Shown here: positions 9,252 through 18,960 of the stretch, piece by piece
Position numbering within the stretch: the first letter of the stretch is position 1
Layout: every line of letters begins with the position of its first letter
Assembly: GCF_020515695.1 (NCBI RefSeq)
Contig: NZ_JAIWJA010000001.1
Location: 682,001-746,000, forward strand
DNA length: 64,000 nucleotides
Origin: Pseudomonas sp. MWU16-30317
GTDB taxonomy: Bacteria; Pseudomonadota; Gammaproteobacteria; Pseudomonadales; Pseudomonadaceae
Direction of reading: 5' to 3'
The notes under the pieces: model-generated
Seen by the model: only the letters and a program-made list of their open reading frames with translations
Databases searched by the model: none
What the model was told of the DNA's origin: nothing
Translations under genes and position numbers: made by a program

Positions 9252-9555
9252 GAGGGCTCCGTTGGAAAATGATCGTCGCCAATGCAAAGCGTCTTGCGAC
9301 GGGGCTGATCAATAATACGCAGGGAGGGCGCTAATGCCAAATGCACGGCCGGAGTGGAGCGAATGTGAACAAATATTCAGGAGAGTGGAGTTCGAATGAA
9401 GCGCAGGAGAGGATTGAAACGGCGGAGCGAGAAATAAGCAGCCCGCCGAAGCGGGCATATGGGGCGCTGGTCCTTCAGCAGCCTTGATAATCTCCCTCCA
9501 ACGGTGAAAATACCGTGAAAATCAGGCAGTGGTTCCGTGAACCTTAAAAAAACTT
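9252..9555. other. intergenic region with one hairpin
   Basis: The gloA promoter side plus the 3' flank of the mvaU-type gene. A hairpin GCCCGC-CGAA-GCGGGC at 9441-9456 could be a distal terminator for the minus-strand gene at 9556, though without a clean T run. No other feature seen. Confidence 0.5.
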
Positions 9556-9921
9556 TTAAGCGCGCAACCAGCTTTCGACGGTATCGCTGCCGTGCTCGCG
9601 CTTCCACGCCTTAAGGCCGCTGTGGTTGCCGCCCTTGGTTTCGATCAGTTCGCCGGTGTGCGGGTTCTCGTAAACTTTCAGTACACGAGGCTTGCGGGTC
9701 TTGACCGGGGCAACGGGGGTGGATTTGGCGTTGACGGCGGAAGGATCGAGAATCGAGATGACGTCACGCAGATTCTTGTCGTAACTTTTCATCAATGCTT
9801 GAAGTTTTTCTTCGAATTCGATTTCTTTCTTGAGGCCTGCGTCGTTTTTCAGTGTCTCCAGCTGTGCAAGTTGCTCTTGCAAGGCTTTTTCGGCAGCACG
9901 AAATTCGGCGAGTCTGGACAT
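9556..9921 (-). CDS. MvaT/MvaU-family H-NS-like nucleoid protein
   Basis: 121 residues. Members coat AT-rich DNA and silence horizontally acquired genes. The N-terminal coiled coil (about 1-60, M-S-R-L-A-E-F-R-A-A-E-K-A-L) gives oligomers, and the C-terminal DNA-binding region carries the diagnostic N-P-H-T-G-E-L-I-E-T-K-G-G-N-H followed by L-K-A-W-K. The start M-S-R-L-A-E-F resembles MvaU/TurB rather than MvaT (recalled, not aligned), so I give no symbol. ATG at 9921 with GGAG upstream; the frame continues to 10020 through promoter-like DNA. A candidate promoter, -35 TTTACG (9996-9991) and -10 TATTCT (9973-9968) with 17 bp between, sits upstream on the minus strand. Confidence 0.93.
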   Translation of the reverse strand: MSRLAEFRAAEKALQEQLAQLETLKNDAGLKKEIEFEEKLQALMKSYDKNLRDVISILDPSAVNAKSTPVAPVKTRKPRVLKVYENPHTGELIETKGGNHSGLKAWKREHGSDTVESWLRA

Positions 9922-9967
9922 GGTTGAAGCTCCGGCAGGGGTGACGAGGTCACATTGATGTGTCGCC

Positions 9968-9996
9968 AGAATAGTGTCCAAAAGACAAAACGTAAA
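9968..9996 (-). promoter_or_regulatory. candidate promoter of the mvaU-type gene
   Basis: Minus strand: TTTACG, 17 bp, TATTCT; four of six matches in each hexamer, about 45 bp before the ATG at 9921. Confidence 0.4.
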
Positions 9997-10020
9997 TAAG
10001 CCAGCTGCAGAAGAACGCAA

Positions 10021-10066
10021 AAAATCAACTAAAAAGCCGTTGTATGACGGCGATTTAGTTGATTTT
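10021..10066 (-). terminator. long stem-loop, probable terminator of the mannitol operon
   Basis: Perfect 13-bp arms AAAATCAACTAAA (10021-10033) and TTTAGTTGATTTT (10054-10066) enclose an inner GCCGT/ACGGC stem. On the minus strand it ends in six T residues, as expected 76 bp after the xylB stop. The A/T-rich outer arms are unusual for a terminator, so an operator for the gene at 9921 is an alternative. Confidence 0.65.
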
Positions 10067-10142
10067 CACAAAAATTGTATCAAGTCGTTAGTTACGCACC
10101 TGAAAAGCTGGCGGCGATTCTATCAACTTGTACGGCGTTTTC

Positions 10143-11615
10143 TCACAACGCCTTTAGTTGCTGGCGATAGCGCTGATAGACCTGTTGGTACTTGGCGACG
10201 TTCGCCGGCACCGGTGGCGTCTGGCTGTGGTCGTCCACTCGCACACAGCGTTTGCACAGCGCTTGCAACGTCGTCGCGTCCGCGCTGACGCACCAGGCAG
10301 CCTGAATCGCCGCGCCTAGCGCGGCGGCCTCCGGTTCTTCGGTGCAAATCACCGGAACGCCCATGATATCGGCCACTATCTGGCGCCACAGCGGGCTCTT
10401 AGACCCGCCGCCCACCAAGCGGATGCTGTGGCAAGGCAAGCCGCTGTCGCGCAGCAGGTCGAGGCCGTAACGCAGCCCGAAGGTAGTGCCTTCGACCGCC
10501 GCTCTGCATAGATTGGCCTGGTTCAGATTGCTGCTGGTCAAGCCATGCAGGCTGCCTTGCGCCTGTGGCAGGGCGGGGACGCGTTCGCCGTTGAGGAAGG
10601 GCAGCATCAGCACCCCCTCGGCGCCGATTGGTGCGCGTTCGATCTGGTGATTGAACCCCGCCAGGTCCAGTTCGAACAGCTCGCGCACGGCGCTGGTGAC
10701 GTTGGTCAGGTTCATGGTGCAGATCAACGGCAGCCAGCCGCCGCTGGATGAACAGAAAGTCGCTACTTCGCTGCTCGGGTTGATGACCGGCTCGGCGCTG
10801 TAGGCGTACACCGTGCCCGACGACCCCAGGCTCATGGTGATTTCCCCGGCGACAATGTTGCCGGTTCCGATGGCGCCCATCATGTTGTCGCCGCCGCCAC
10901 TGGCGACCACAGCCGCTGGGTTGATACCCAGGCGCCGGGCGATTTCCGGGCGTATCTGGCCCACGGCCTCATGGGCGTCCAGCAGCTCGGGCAGGGCTGC
11001 CTGCAGGCGTCCATCGGGATCGATATGGCGCAGCAGTTGCTGGTCCCACTGGCGACTGCGCACGTTGAAGTAACCGGTGCCCGAGGCATCCCCGTATTCG
11101 CTGCAACGCCGTCCGGTCAGCCAGTAATTGAGGTAATCGTGGGGGAGCAGGATTGCATCGATCCGCGCAAACAATTGTGGAAACTGCTCCTTGGTCCATA
11201 GCAGCTTGGAGACGGTGTACCCGGGCGCTATGACTACCCCTAGACGTTCCAGCGAGCCTTTTTCACCGCCCAGATAGTGCAGCAGCCTGTCGTTTTCGGC
11301 CGTGGTTTCGGTATCGCACCAGAGCTTGGCCGGGCGCAACACCTGGCCATCAGTATCCAGCAGCACCAGGCCATGTTGCTGGCCTGACACCCCGACGCCT
11401 TCGATCAGTTGGCCATCGATGCCCGCTTCCTGTAGCGCCTGGGCGGTGGCCGTTTCGAACGCCGCCACCCACTGGGCCGGATCCTGCTCGCGTCGGCCAT
11501 TGGCCTGCGCATCCAGCGTGTGAGGCGCGGACCCGTGGCCCAGCACCTTGCCGGTGCGGGTATCGAGGATCAGCGCTTTGGTACCTTGAGTGCCGCAATC
11601 AATGCCCAGAAACAT
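10143..11615 (-). CDS. xylB: xylulokinase of the mannitol/arabitol operon
   Basis: 490 residues, FGGY carbohydrate kinase. It phosphorylates D-xylulose, the product of D-arabitol oxidation by MtlD, to xylulose 5-phosphate. The N-terminal phosphate motif is G-I-D-C-G-T-Q-G-T-K; the C-terminal ATPase half has V-G-G-G-S-K-S-P-L-W-R-Q. In P. fluorescens this operon gene is called mtlY. It begins 7 bp after the mtlD stop. The ATG at 11615 or the GTG two codons earlier both sit below GGAGG. The fructokinase mtlZ, described next in P. fluorescens, is absent here: the operon ends at the hairpin at 10021-10066. Confidence 0.93.
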   Translation of the reverse strand: MFLGIDCGTQGTKALILDTRTGKVLGHGSAPHTLDAQANGRREQDPAQWVAAFETATAQALQEAGIDGQLIEGVGVSGQQHGLVLLDTDGQVLRPAKLWCDTETTAENDRLLHYLGGEKGSLERLGVVIAPGYTVSKLLWTKEQFPQLFARIDAILLPHDYLNYWLTGRRCSEYGDASGTGYFNVRSRQWDQQLLRHIDPDGRLQAALPELLDAHEAVGQIRPEIARRLGINPAAVVASGGGDNMMGAIGTGNIVAGEITMSLGSSGTVYAYSAEPVINPSSEVATFCSSSGGWLPLICTMNLTNVTSAVRELFELDLAGFNHQIERAPIGAEGVLMLPFLNGERVPALPQAQGSLHGLTSSNLNQANLCRAAVEGTTFGLRYGLDLLRDSGLPCHSIRLVGGGSKSPLWRQIVADIMGVPVICTEEPEAAALGAAIQAAWCVSADATTLQALCKRCVRVDDHSQTPPVPANVAKYQQVYQRYRQQLKAL

Positions 11616-11622
11616 GCCCACT

Positions 11623-13104
11623 CTACCTCCCGTTGCCCCGCAGGGCGTGCAGCGTGCCCTGCACACCCAATGTGCGCAGGTTGCGCAGTTGACGCTCGAA
11701 CGCTGCAGCGAATTCCGTCGATTGCGCGATGGTCTTGCCAAAAATCTCTTCGACGCCCAGCAAGCGTTCGGTCAGCTTGGCATCGTCGCTGACCAGTTCC
11801 CGGCAAAAGTCGGCCCGCGGATCGACGATGGTATAAGCGCGCACGTCGGCCGGCTGTTGCAGATACAGGGCCCAGGCCGCTACCACCAGCGCGGCACGGT
11901 CCAGAGGCTTGCCATCGGCGATCAGACGGTCGATGGTGGGCACGGTGAATTTGGGGAACTTCGACGAGCCGTCCGAGCAGACTCGCTGCAACTGGTCGGC
12001 GATCTTCTGGTTGGAGAAGCGTTGGATCAACGTCGCCTTGTAGTCGCTCAGGTCGATACCCGGCACCGAGGCCAGTTGGGGGGTGACATCAAGGTCCATG
12101 TACTGGCGGATGTAGTCGACGATCAACGGATCGTTCATGGTCTCGTGAACGAACTCATGACCTGCCAGGGTGCCGAGATAGGTGAGGGCCAAGTGGCTAC
12201 CGTTGAGCAGTTTGATCTTCATCGCTTCGTACGGGGTGACGTCGTCGGTGAACTGCACGCCGACCTTTTCCCAGGCGGGTCGACCGTTGCTGAACTTGTC
12301 TTCGAGCACCCACTGCACGAAGGGCTCGCAGACCACCGGCCAGGCATCGTCGATGCCATGTTGATCGTGCAACGCCAGGCGATGGGCGTTGCTGGTCATC
12401 GGCGTGATGCGGTCGACCATGGCATTGGGAAAGCTCACATTCGCGGCGATCCAGTCATGCAGGGCCTGGTCTTCGCCCAACGCGGCAAACGCCAGCAGCG
12501 CCTTGCGGGCCACGGCGCCGTTGTGGGGCAGGTTATCGCAGGACATTACCGTGAACGGCGCAACCCCCGCAGCGCGGCGCCGAGCCAGCGCGGCGCACAA
12601 GAAGCCGAACACGCTCCTGGGGGCGTCGGGGTGCACCAGGTCGTGCTGAATCAGCGGCAGATGGGCCATGAATTCGCCGCTGCTGTCGTCGATGCAGTAC
12701 GCGCCTTCGGTAATGGTCAACGAAACGATGCGGGTGGCGGGATCGGCGAGTTTGGCGATCAATGCCTGGGGGTCATCTTCGGCCAGCAGCATGCCGGTAA
12801 TGGCGGCGATGACGCGTACTTCAGTGTCCGGCGTATCGGCCAGTTCCACCAACGTGAACAAGTAATCCTGGCCGGCCAGGTCATCGCGTGCCTTACGGTC
12901 CTCGGCACGCAGGCCGGCGCCGCAGATGGCCCAGTCCAGGCCCTCGCCGCGGTTCATCAAGCGATCGGTATAGAACGCCTGGTGTGCGCGGTGGAAGCCG
13001 CCAACGCCGATGTGGACGATGCCCTGGGTGGTGCTCGATGCCTGGTAGGCGGGGCGTTCGACAGGCGCGGGGAGCTGCGACAGGTTTTTCAGATTGAGTT
13101 TCAT
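11623..13104 (-). CDS. mtlD: mannitol 2-dehydrogenase (polyol long-chain dehydrogenase)
   Basis: 493 residues, the same length as the characterised P. fluorescens enzyme, which its start (M-K-L-N-L-K-N-L) and many internal blocks closely resemble. It is a NAD-dependent cytoplasmic monomer oxidising D-mannitol to fructose and D-arabitol to xylulose. The nucleotide-binding loop H-I-G-V-G-G-F-H-R-A-H is at about residue 31-41; K-I-K-L-L-N-G-S-H carries the family's catalytic lysine and conserved Asn/His. The start at 13104 lacks a strong ribosome site and lies 15 bp after the ABC ATPase stop, so translational coupling is likely. Confidence 0.96.
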   Translation of the reverse strand: MKLNLKNLSQLPAPVERPAYQASSTTQGIVHIGVGGFHRAHQAFYTDRLMNRGEGLDWAICGAGLRAEDRKARDDLAGQDYLFTLVELADTPDTEVRVIAAITGMLLAEDDPQALIAKLADPATRIVSLTITEGAYCIDDSSGEFMAHLPLIQHDLVHPDAPRSVFGFLCAALARRRAAGVAPFTVMSCDNLPHNGAVARKALLAFAALGEDQALHDWIAANVSFPNAMVDRITPMTSNAHRLALHDQHGIDDAWPVVCEPFVQWVLEDKFSNGRPAWEKVGVQFTDDVTPYEAMKIKLLNGSHLALTYLGTLAGHEFVHETMNDPLIVDYIRQYMDLDVTPQLASVPGIDLSDYKATLIQRFSNQKIADQLQRVCSDGSSKFPKFTVPTIDRLIADGKPLDRAALVVAAWALYLQQPADVRAYTIVDPRADFCRELVSDDAKLTERLLGVEEIFGKTIAQSTEFAAAFERQLRNLRTLGVQGTLHALRGNGR

Positions 13105-13118
13105 GACGGTTCTCGATT

Positions 13119-14222
<1,104 letters not shown>

Positions 14223-14262
14223 GTCTGGGTTCCTGATATTGGATTGTTGTTGTCTGGGCGGG

Positions 14263-14553
14263 CCTCTTCGCGGGCAAGCCTTGCTCCCACAGGTGTACGG
14301 CTCCATACCGGCTTGCACTGTGGGAGCAAGGCTCGCCCGCGAAGGGGCCGGGCCTGCAAAAAGACATTCACTTGACGCTCCCACAGGTGTACGACTCCAT
14401 ACCGGCTTGCACTGTGGGAGCCAGGCTTGCGCGCGAAGGGGCCGGGCCTGCAAAAAGACATTCACTTGACGCTCCCACAGGTGTACGACTCCATACCGGC
14501 TTGCACTGTGGGAGCAAGGCTTGCCCGCGAAGGGGCCGGGCCTGCGGAACGAA
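14263..14553. repeat. REP array: three 94-bp tandem units inside the mtl operon
   Basis: Each unit is an inverted REP pair: gcgggcaagccttgctccca, a spacer gtgtacgactccataccggc and the reverse REP tgtgggagcaaggcttgccc. The aggtgtac marks lie at 14291, 14385 and 14479, giving a 94-bp period. The junctions contain ttcacttgac, nearly the same as ttcatttgac, the 3' end of mtlG, so mtlG's last codons were amplified with the REP. It fills the mtlG-mtlK gap. Confidence 0.92.
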
Positions 14554-14555
14554 AT

Positions 14556-15389
14556 TCATTTGACCGCCCCAAAAGAGAGGCCGCGCACCAACTGCTTCTG
14601 ACTGATCCAGCCAAAGATGAGGATGGGTGCACAGGCCAACGTCGACACCGCCGACAGCTTGGCCCAGAACAACCCTTCGGGGCTTGAGTACGAGGCGATC
14701 AATGCCGTCAGCGGCGCGGCCTGGGAGCTGGTCAGGTTCAGCGACCAGAACGCTTCGTTCCAGCACAGAATCAGCGAAAGCAGCACGGTCGAGGCGAGCC
14801 CGCCCTTGCTGATCGGCAGCAGCACGCGGACCATCTCCTGCCACAGCGTGGCGCCGTCCAGGCGCGCGGCTTCGAGGATGTCCTTGGGAATGTCCTTGAA
14901 ATAGGTGTACACCATCCACACCACGATCGGCAGGTTGATCAGGGTGTAGATGATGATCAGCGCCGTGCGCGAATCCAGCAGCCCCGCGCCCTTGGCCAGC
15001 AGGTAGATGGGCATCAGCACGCCCACCGGCGGCAGCATCTTGGTCGAGAGCATCCACAGCAGGGTTTTCTTGGTGCGCTTGGTCTCGTAGAACGCCATCG
15101 AGTACGCCGCCGGCACCGCGATCAGCATGCACAGCGCCGTGGCGGTGAAGGAGATCAGCACCGAGTTCCAGGCGAAGTGGAAGTAGTCGCTGCGCTCCTG
15201 GATGTGCAGGTAGTTCTCCAGCGTAGGTGTGAAGAAGAACTGCGGCGGCGTGGCGAAGGCATCGATCTCGGTCTTGAAGCTGGTGAGGATCATCCAGAAG
15301 ATCGGGAAGAAGATCACCAGCGCGATGATCCACGCCAAGGTGCCGAGCAAGGCGCTTTGCAGGCGCCGCGATTGTTTGAGCGTCATCAT
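14556..15389 (-). CDS. mtlG: mannitol/polyol ABC transporter permease
   Basis: 277 residues, MalG-type CUT1 permease with six predicted helices, the first at about 12-35 (L-L-G-T-L-A-W-I-I-A-L-V-I-F-F). The EAA loop that docks the ATPase is E-A-A-R-L-D-G-A (about 185-192). It pairs with MtlF to import mannitol, arabitol and sorbitol in P. fluorescens. GAGGAG precedes tandem ATGs; the gene starts 10 bp after mtlF. A decayed copy of its last codons recurs in the downstream REP array. Confidence 0.95.
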   Translation of the reverse strand: MMTLKQSRRLQSALLGTLAWIIALVIFFPIFWMILTSFKTEIDAFATPPQFFFTPTLENYLHIQERSDYFHFAWNSVLISFTATALCMLIAVPAAYSMAFYETKRTKKTLLWMLSTKMLPPVGVLMPIYLLAKGAGLLDSRTALIIIYTLINLPIVVWMVYTYFKDIPKDILEAARLDGATLWQEMVRVLLPISKGGLASTVLLSLILCWNEAFWSLNLTSSQAAPLTALIASYSSPEGLFWAKLSAVSTLACAPILIFGWISQKQLVRGLSFGAVK

Positions 15390-15399
15390 GGCGGGCTCC

Positions 15400-16326
15400 T
15401 CAAGTCTTGTCGGTCAGGTTTTTGCCGATCATGCGCACCAGCACAATCGCTGCGATGTTGGCGATCACCACCGCGATCAACCCACCCGCCGAGGCCATGC
15501 CGACGTCAAACTGCACCAGCGCCTGGTTGTAGATCAGGTACGCCAGGTTGGTCGAGGCAAAACCGGGGCCGCCGTTGGTGGTGGTGAAGATTTCGGCGAA
15601 CACCGACAGTAGAAAGATCGTCTCGATCATCACCACCACGGCAATCGGCCGCGCCAGGTGCGGCAGGGTCAGGTGCCAGAAGATCGCGATCGGCCCGGCA
15701 CCGTCCAGGCGCGCGGCCTCTTTTTGTTCCTGGTCGAGTGATTGCATGGCGGTCATCAGGATCAGAATGGCGAACGGTAACCACTGCCAGCTGACGATGA
15801 TAATGATCGACAGCAGCGGGTAGTTGGCCAGCCAGTCGATGGGCTGCAGACCGAGGGCCTTGAACAGCGCGGCGAGAATACCGGAGACTGGGTGGAAGAT
15901 CAGGTTCTTGAACACCAGCGCGCCCACCGTGGGCATGATGAAGAACGGCGAAATCAACAACACCCGCACGATGCCGCGGCCGACGAAGTCACTGGCTTCG
16001 AGCAGCGCCGAGATCAGTACGCCGAACACCACGCTGATCAGCAGCACACTGCCCACCAGCACCAAGGTGTTCCAGGCCCCCGGCAAAAAGCCGGAATCGG
16101 TGATGAAAAATTCAAAGTTTTCCAGCCCCGCGAACTGGTTTTCACCGGGGTTGAGCAGGTTGTAGCGGATCAGCGAGAAGTAGACGGTCATGCCCAGCGG
16201 CACGATCATCCACAGCAGCAACAGCACGACCGATGGGCTGACCAGGAACCAGCCGGGGTTGATCAAGCGGCGCTTGGCGGCGTCCTTGGGGACGTGCAGC
16301 TGCGCCTTGGCGGTGTGGGTGTTCAT
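15400..16326 (-). CDS. mtlF: mannitol/polyol ABC transporter permease
   Basis: 308 residues, MalF-type CUT1 permease. Six hydrophobic segments are seen, the first at about 26-50 (W-F-L-V-S-P-S-V-V-L-L-L-L-W), and the EAA loop is E-A-A-R-L-D-G-A-G near residue 205. It forms the membrane channel with MtlG. It is preceded by a REP-bearing 185-bp gap after mtlE, which may lower its transcript relative to the abundant binding protein (inference). Confidence 0.95.
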   Translation of the reverse strand: MNTHTAKAQLHVPKDAAKRRLINPGWFLVSPSVVLLLLWMIVPLGMTVYFSLIRYNLLNPGENQFAGLENFEFFITDSGFLPGAWNTLVLVGSVLLISVVFGVLISALLEASDFVGRGIVRVLLISPFFIMPTVGALVFKNLIFHPVSGILAALFKALGLQPIDWLANYPLLSIIIIVSWQWLPFAILILMTAMQSLDQEQKEAARLDGAGPIAIFWHLTLPHLARPIAVVVMIETIFLLSVFAEIFTTTNGGPGFASTNLAYLIYNQALVQFDVGMASAGGLIAVVIANIAAIVLVRMIGKNLTDKT

Positions 16327-16370
16327 TGTTTTCGTACCTTCCAGGATCGAGCGTTGGCTTCAAGGGCCTC

Positions 16371-16497
16371 TTCGCGGGCAAGCCTTGCTCCGGCAGGTGT
16401 ACGACTCAAAGTCTGTACACATTGCGGGAGCAATCTCTCACGGTGCACGACTCAGGACTGCGTGCACCTGTAGGAGCAAAGCTTGCTCGAAAGCGGT
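16371..16497. repeat. REP elements between mtlE and mtlF
   Basis: cgggcaagccttgctccggc, then attgcgggagcaatc, then tgtaggagcaaagcttgctc: one and a half diverged REP pairs between the binding-protein and permease genes, where REPs often shield the upstream mRNA from 3' decay. Confidence 0.75.
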
Positions 16498-16511
16498 GTC
16501 GACGGCAGCGC

Positions 16512-17837
16512 CTACTTCGGATACCCGGCACGCTTCATGTCGCGCTCGGTGCTGGTCTGCGCGGCCGCCAAGGCTTGGTCAGCCGTGGTCTGGCCGGTCA
16601 GCGCCGCCGAGAACAACTTGCCTACCGAAGTGCCGATGCCCTGGAACTCGGGGATCGTCACCAACTGAATGCCGATATAAGGCACCGGGTCCACGGACGG
16701 TTTACTCGGATCAGCCACCTTCAACGACTCCAGGGTGATGTTGGCGAACGGGGCCGCCTTCATGTAGGCATCGGAGTAGGTCGACTTGCGCGTCCCAGGC
16801 GGCACGTTGGCAGCGCCGTCGGTCTTGGCCACCAACTCGGCGTATTCCTTGGACGTCGCCCAGGCGGCGAAGGCCTTGGCGGCGGGTTTCTCTTTCGAAC
16901 TGGTGGGGATGCCCAGCGACCAGGAATACAACCATGCCGAGCCTTTGTCGGTCACCTGATGCGGGGCATAAGTGAAGGCGACGCTGTCGGCGACCTTGCT
17001 CTGAGTCTTGTCGATGACGAACGAGCCGGCCACGCTGGCGTCGACCCAGATCGCGCACTTGCCACTGTTGAACAGCGCCAGGTTCTCGTTGAAACCGTTG
17101 CTCGAAGCCCCGGGCGGGCCGGATTTCTTCATGGTGTCGACATAGAAGTTCAGCGCTTTTTTCCACGGCTCGGTGTTGAATTGCGGCTGCCACTTCTCAT
17201 CGAACCAGCGCCCGCCGTAACTGTTGGCCATGGTGGTGATGAGCGCGATGTTCTCGCCCCAGCCGGCTTTGCCGCGCAGGCAGATACCGTATTGTTCCTT
17301 GCTCGGATCATTGAGCTTGCTGGCGAAATCGGCGATCTGCTCCCAGGTCGGGCGCTCCGGCATGGTCAGCCCGGCTGCCTTGAACAGATCGGTACGATAG
17401 TAGGTCATGGAGCTTTCGGCATAGAACGGCAGGGCGTACAGGGTGCCCTTGACGGACAGGCCCTCGCGCACCGAGGGGAACACGTCGTCCAGATCGTAGG
17501 TGGCGGGCAGATCGGTCATGGGCTCGAGCCAGCCCTTGGCGCCCCAGAGTGCAGCTTCGTACATGCCGATGGTCAACACGTCGAACTGACCGCCCTGGGT
17601 GGCGATATCAGTCGTCAGGCGTTGACGCAGGACGTTTTCTTCAAGCACCACCCAGTTGAGCTTTATGTCCGGGTGCTGTTGTTCGAAGGTCTTGGACAGG
17701 CGCTGCATGCGGATCATGTCGCTGTTGTTGACCGTGGCGATGGTCAAGGTATCGGCGGCAGAGGCGCTGAGGCTGAACGCACTGGCGGTAAGGCCCAGGC
17801 AGGCAATGGCAAGCAGCGTTTTTGCGGGAGTGTGCAT
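16512..17837 (-). CDS. mtlE: mannitol/polyol ABC transporter periplasmic binding protein
   Basis: 441 residues, family 1 solute-binding protein. The signal peptide M-H-T-P-A-K-T-L-L-A-I-A-C-L-G-L runs to S-A-S-A-A-D. The body opens with D-T-L-T-I-A-T-V-N-N and includes F-D-V-L-T-I-G-M-Y. It delivers mannitol and related polyols to MtlFG. It is the first structural gene of the operon. ATG at 17837 has GAGGAG upstream; an ATG five codons earlier would overlap that site. The 167 bp to mtlR hold the expected MtlR-activated promoter, which I could not delimit. Confidence 0.95.
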   Translation of the reverse strand: MHTPAKTLLAIACLGLTASAFSLSASAADTLTIATVNNSDMIRMQRLSKTFEQQHPDIKLNWVVLEENVLRQRLTTDIATQGGQFDVLTIGMYEAALWGAKGWLEPMTDLPATYDLDDVFPSVREGLSVKGTLYALPFYAESSMTYYRTDLFKAAGLTMPERPTWEQIADFASKLNDPSKEQYGICLRGKAGWGENIALITTMANSYGGRWFDEKWQPQFNTEPWKKALNFYVDTMKKSGPPGASSNGFNENLALFNSGKCAIWVDASVAGSFVIDKTQSKVADSVAFTYAPHQVTDKGSAWLYSWSLGIPTSSKEKPAAKAFAAWATSKEYAELVAKTDGAANVPPGTRKSTYSDAYMKAAPFANITLESLKVADPSKPSVDPVPYIGIQLVTIPEFQGIGTSVGKLFSAALTGQTTADQALAAAQTSTERDMKRAGYPK

Positions 17838-18004
17838 CGTGCGTCTCCTCATCGGTACCCAAAGGGCCCGATTCAGTGGTTTTTGTTTTTGTTGTCCTGC
17901 GCAATGGCAAGCATCTGCCGCTGATTACAGCCCCGAATGGAGCGTTTGGCAACGCCGTAGCTGCACGCTGACTGATACTTTCTTGCACTCGGGTCGGACC
18001 GTGC

Positions 18005-18910
18005 TCAGCCGCGGGTTCGCTCACTCAAACGCTGCACCGCCAGCCGGCGATAATGGGAGGGAGTCATGCCCTTGAGTTGCTGGAAGCGCCGATTGAAGTT
18101 GGAGATATTGTTGAAGCCCGACTCGAAACACACTTGCGTCACGGGCCGGTCACCGTCGGCCAGCAACTCGCAGGACTTGCTGATCCGCAAGCGATTGACG
18201 AACTCGACGAACGAACGGCCAGTGGCTTGCTTGAATACGCGAGAAAAGTACGTCGGCTTCATGCCCAAGTGCTCGGCCACCTCTTCCAGGGACAACTCGC
18301 GCCCGTAGTGGGCGAAGATATAATCCACGGCGCGGTTGGTGCGATCGATGCTGCTTTCGTCGGCCAGTTGCAGCGAGGTCGTGGCCGACAGCAGCTGGTA
18401 TTGCTCACAGCTTGCCAACAGCTCCATGAGAATGAAGAAATGCCCCAGGCGCCTGATCCCCTGGCTATCGGCGATGGCCTGCATCAACTCGGCGGCCTGC
18501 AGGATGACCTTGGGATCGCGAAACTCGATGCCGTATCGCGAGCGTTCCAGTAGCGGGGTCAATTGCTTGAGCTCGGCAAACACCTGATAGCCGCTCTCCA
18601 GCAGATCATCGGTGAAGTTCACCAACATATCGCGTTTATCCACCACTTCATCGGGGGCGATCTGGCTGATCCAGTTGTGCGGCAGGTTGGGGCCGGTGAG
18701 GAACAGGCTGTAGGGCGTGAAGTTGCCGATATAGTCACCGACGAAGACCTTGCCGGCGCTGGCAACGATCAGGTGCAGCTCGTATTCCTTGTGAAAATGC
18801 CAGCGTACCAGCGGGCAGGGGAAGCCATGCTGGCGGTAGATGATGGACAACCCTTCATGGTCGTCCATCAGCTCGTAGGACGGATCGGTGACGCGAGTGG
18901 TTCTGGACAT
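18005..18910 (-). CDS. mtlR: AraC-family activator of the mannitol operon
   Basis: 301 residues. The N-terminal cupin-like sensing domain contains W-H-F-H-K-E-Y-E-L-H-L-I-V and the C-terminal about 100 residues carry the two AraC HTHs (S-L-E-E-V-A-E-H-L-G-M-K-P-T-Y-F-S-R-V-F and V-C-F-E-S-G-F-N-N-I-S-N-F-N-R-R-F). It closely resembles P. fluorescens MtlR, which activates mtlEFGKDYZ with mannitol, sorbitol or arabitol. It lies directly upstream of mtlE on the same strand. I chose M-S-R-T-T-R at 18910, the known MtlR start; an upstream ATG at 18964 overlaps the neighbouring gene. Confidence 0.96.
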   Translation of the reverse strand: MSRTTRVTDPSYELMDDHEGLSIIYRQHGFPCPLVRWHFHKEYELHLIVASAGKVFVGDYIGNFTPYSLFLTGPNLPHNWISQIAPDEVVDKRDMLVNFTDDLLESGYQVFAELKQLTPLLERSRYGIEFRDPKVILQAAELMQAIADSQGIRRLGHFFILMELLASCEQYQLLSATTSLQLADESSIDRTNRAVDYIFAHYGRELSLEEVAEHLGMKPTYFSRVFKQATGRSFVEFVNRLRISKSCELLADGDRPVTQVCFESGFNNISNFNRRFQQLKGMTPSHYRRLAVQRLSERTRG

Positions 18911-18960
18911 GGGTGTTGGCCGGATTGTTATTGTTGTGAGCTTTTTAGCAGGGGTACCCG

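Noticed and set aside
14263..14553. CRISPR-like tandem repeat
   Set aside because: Units are 94 bp with internal inverted REP arms and no distinct spacers; no cas genes nearby.
14368..15333. Minus-strand frame through mtlG and the REP array
   Set aside because: Out of frame with mtlG and made up in part of translated REP DNA; not a protein.
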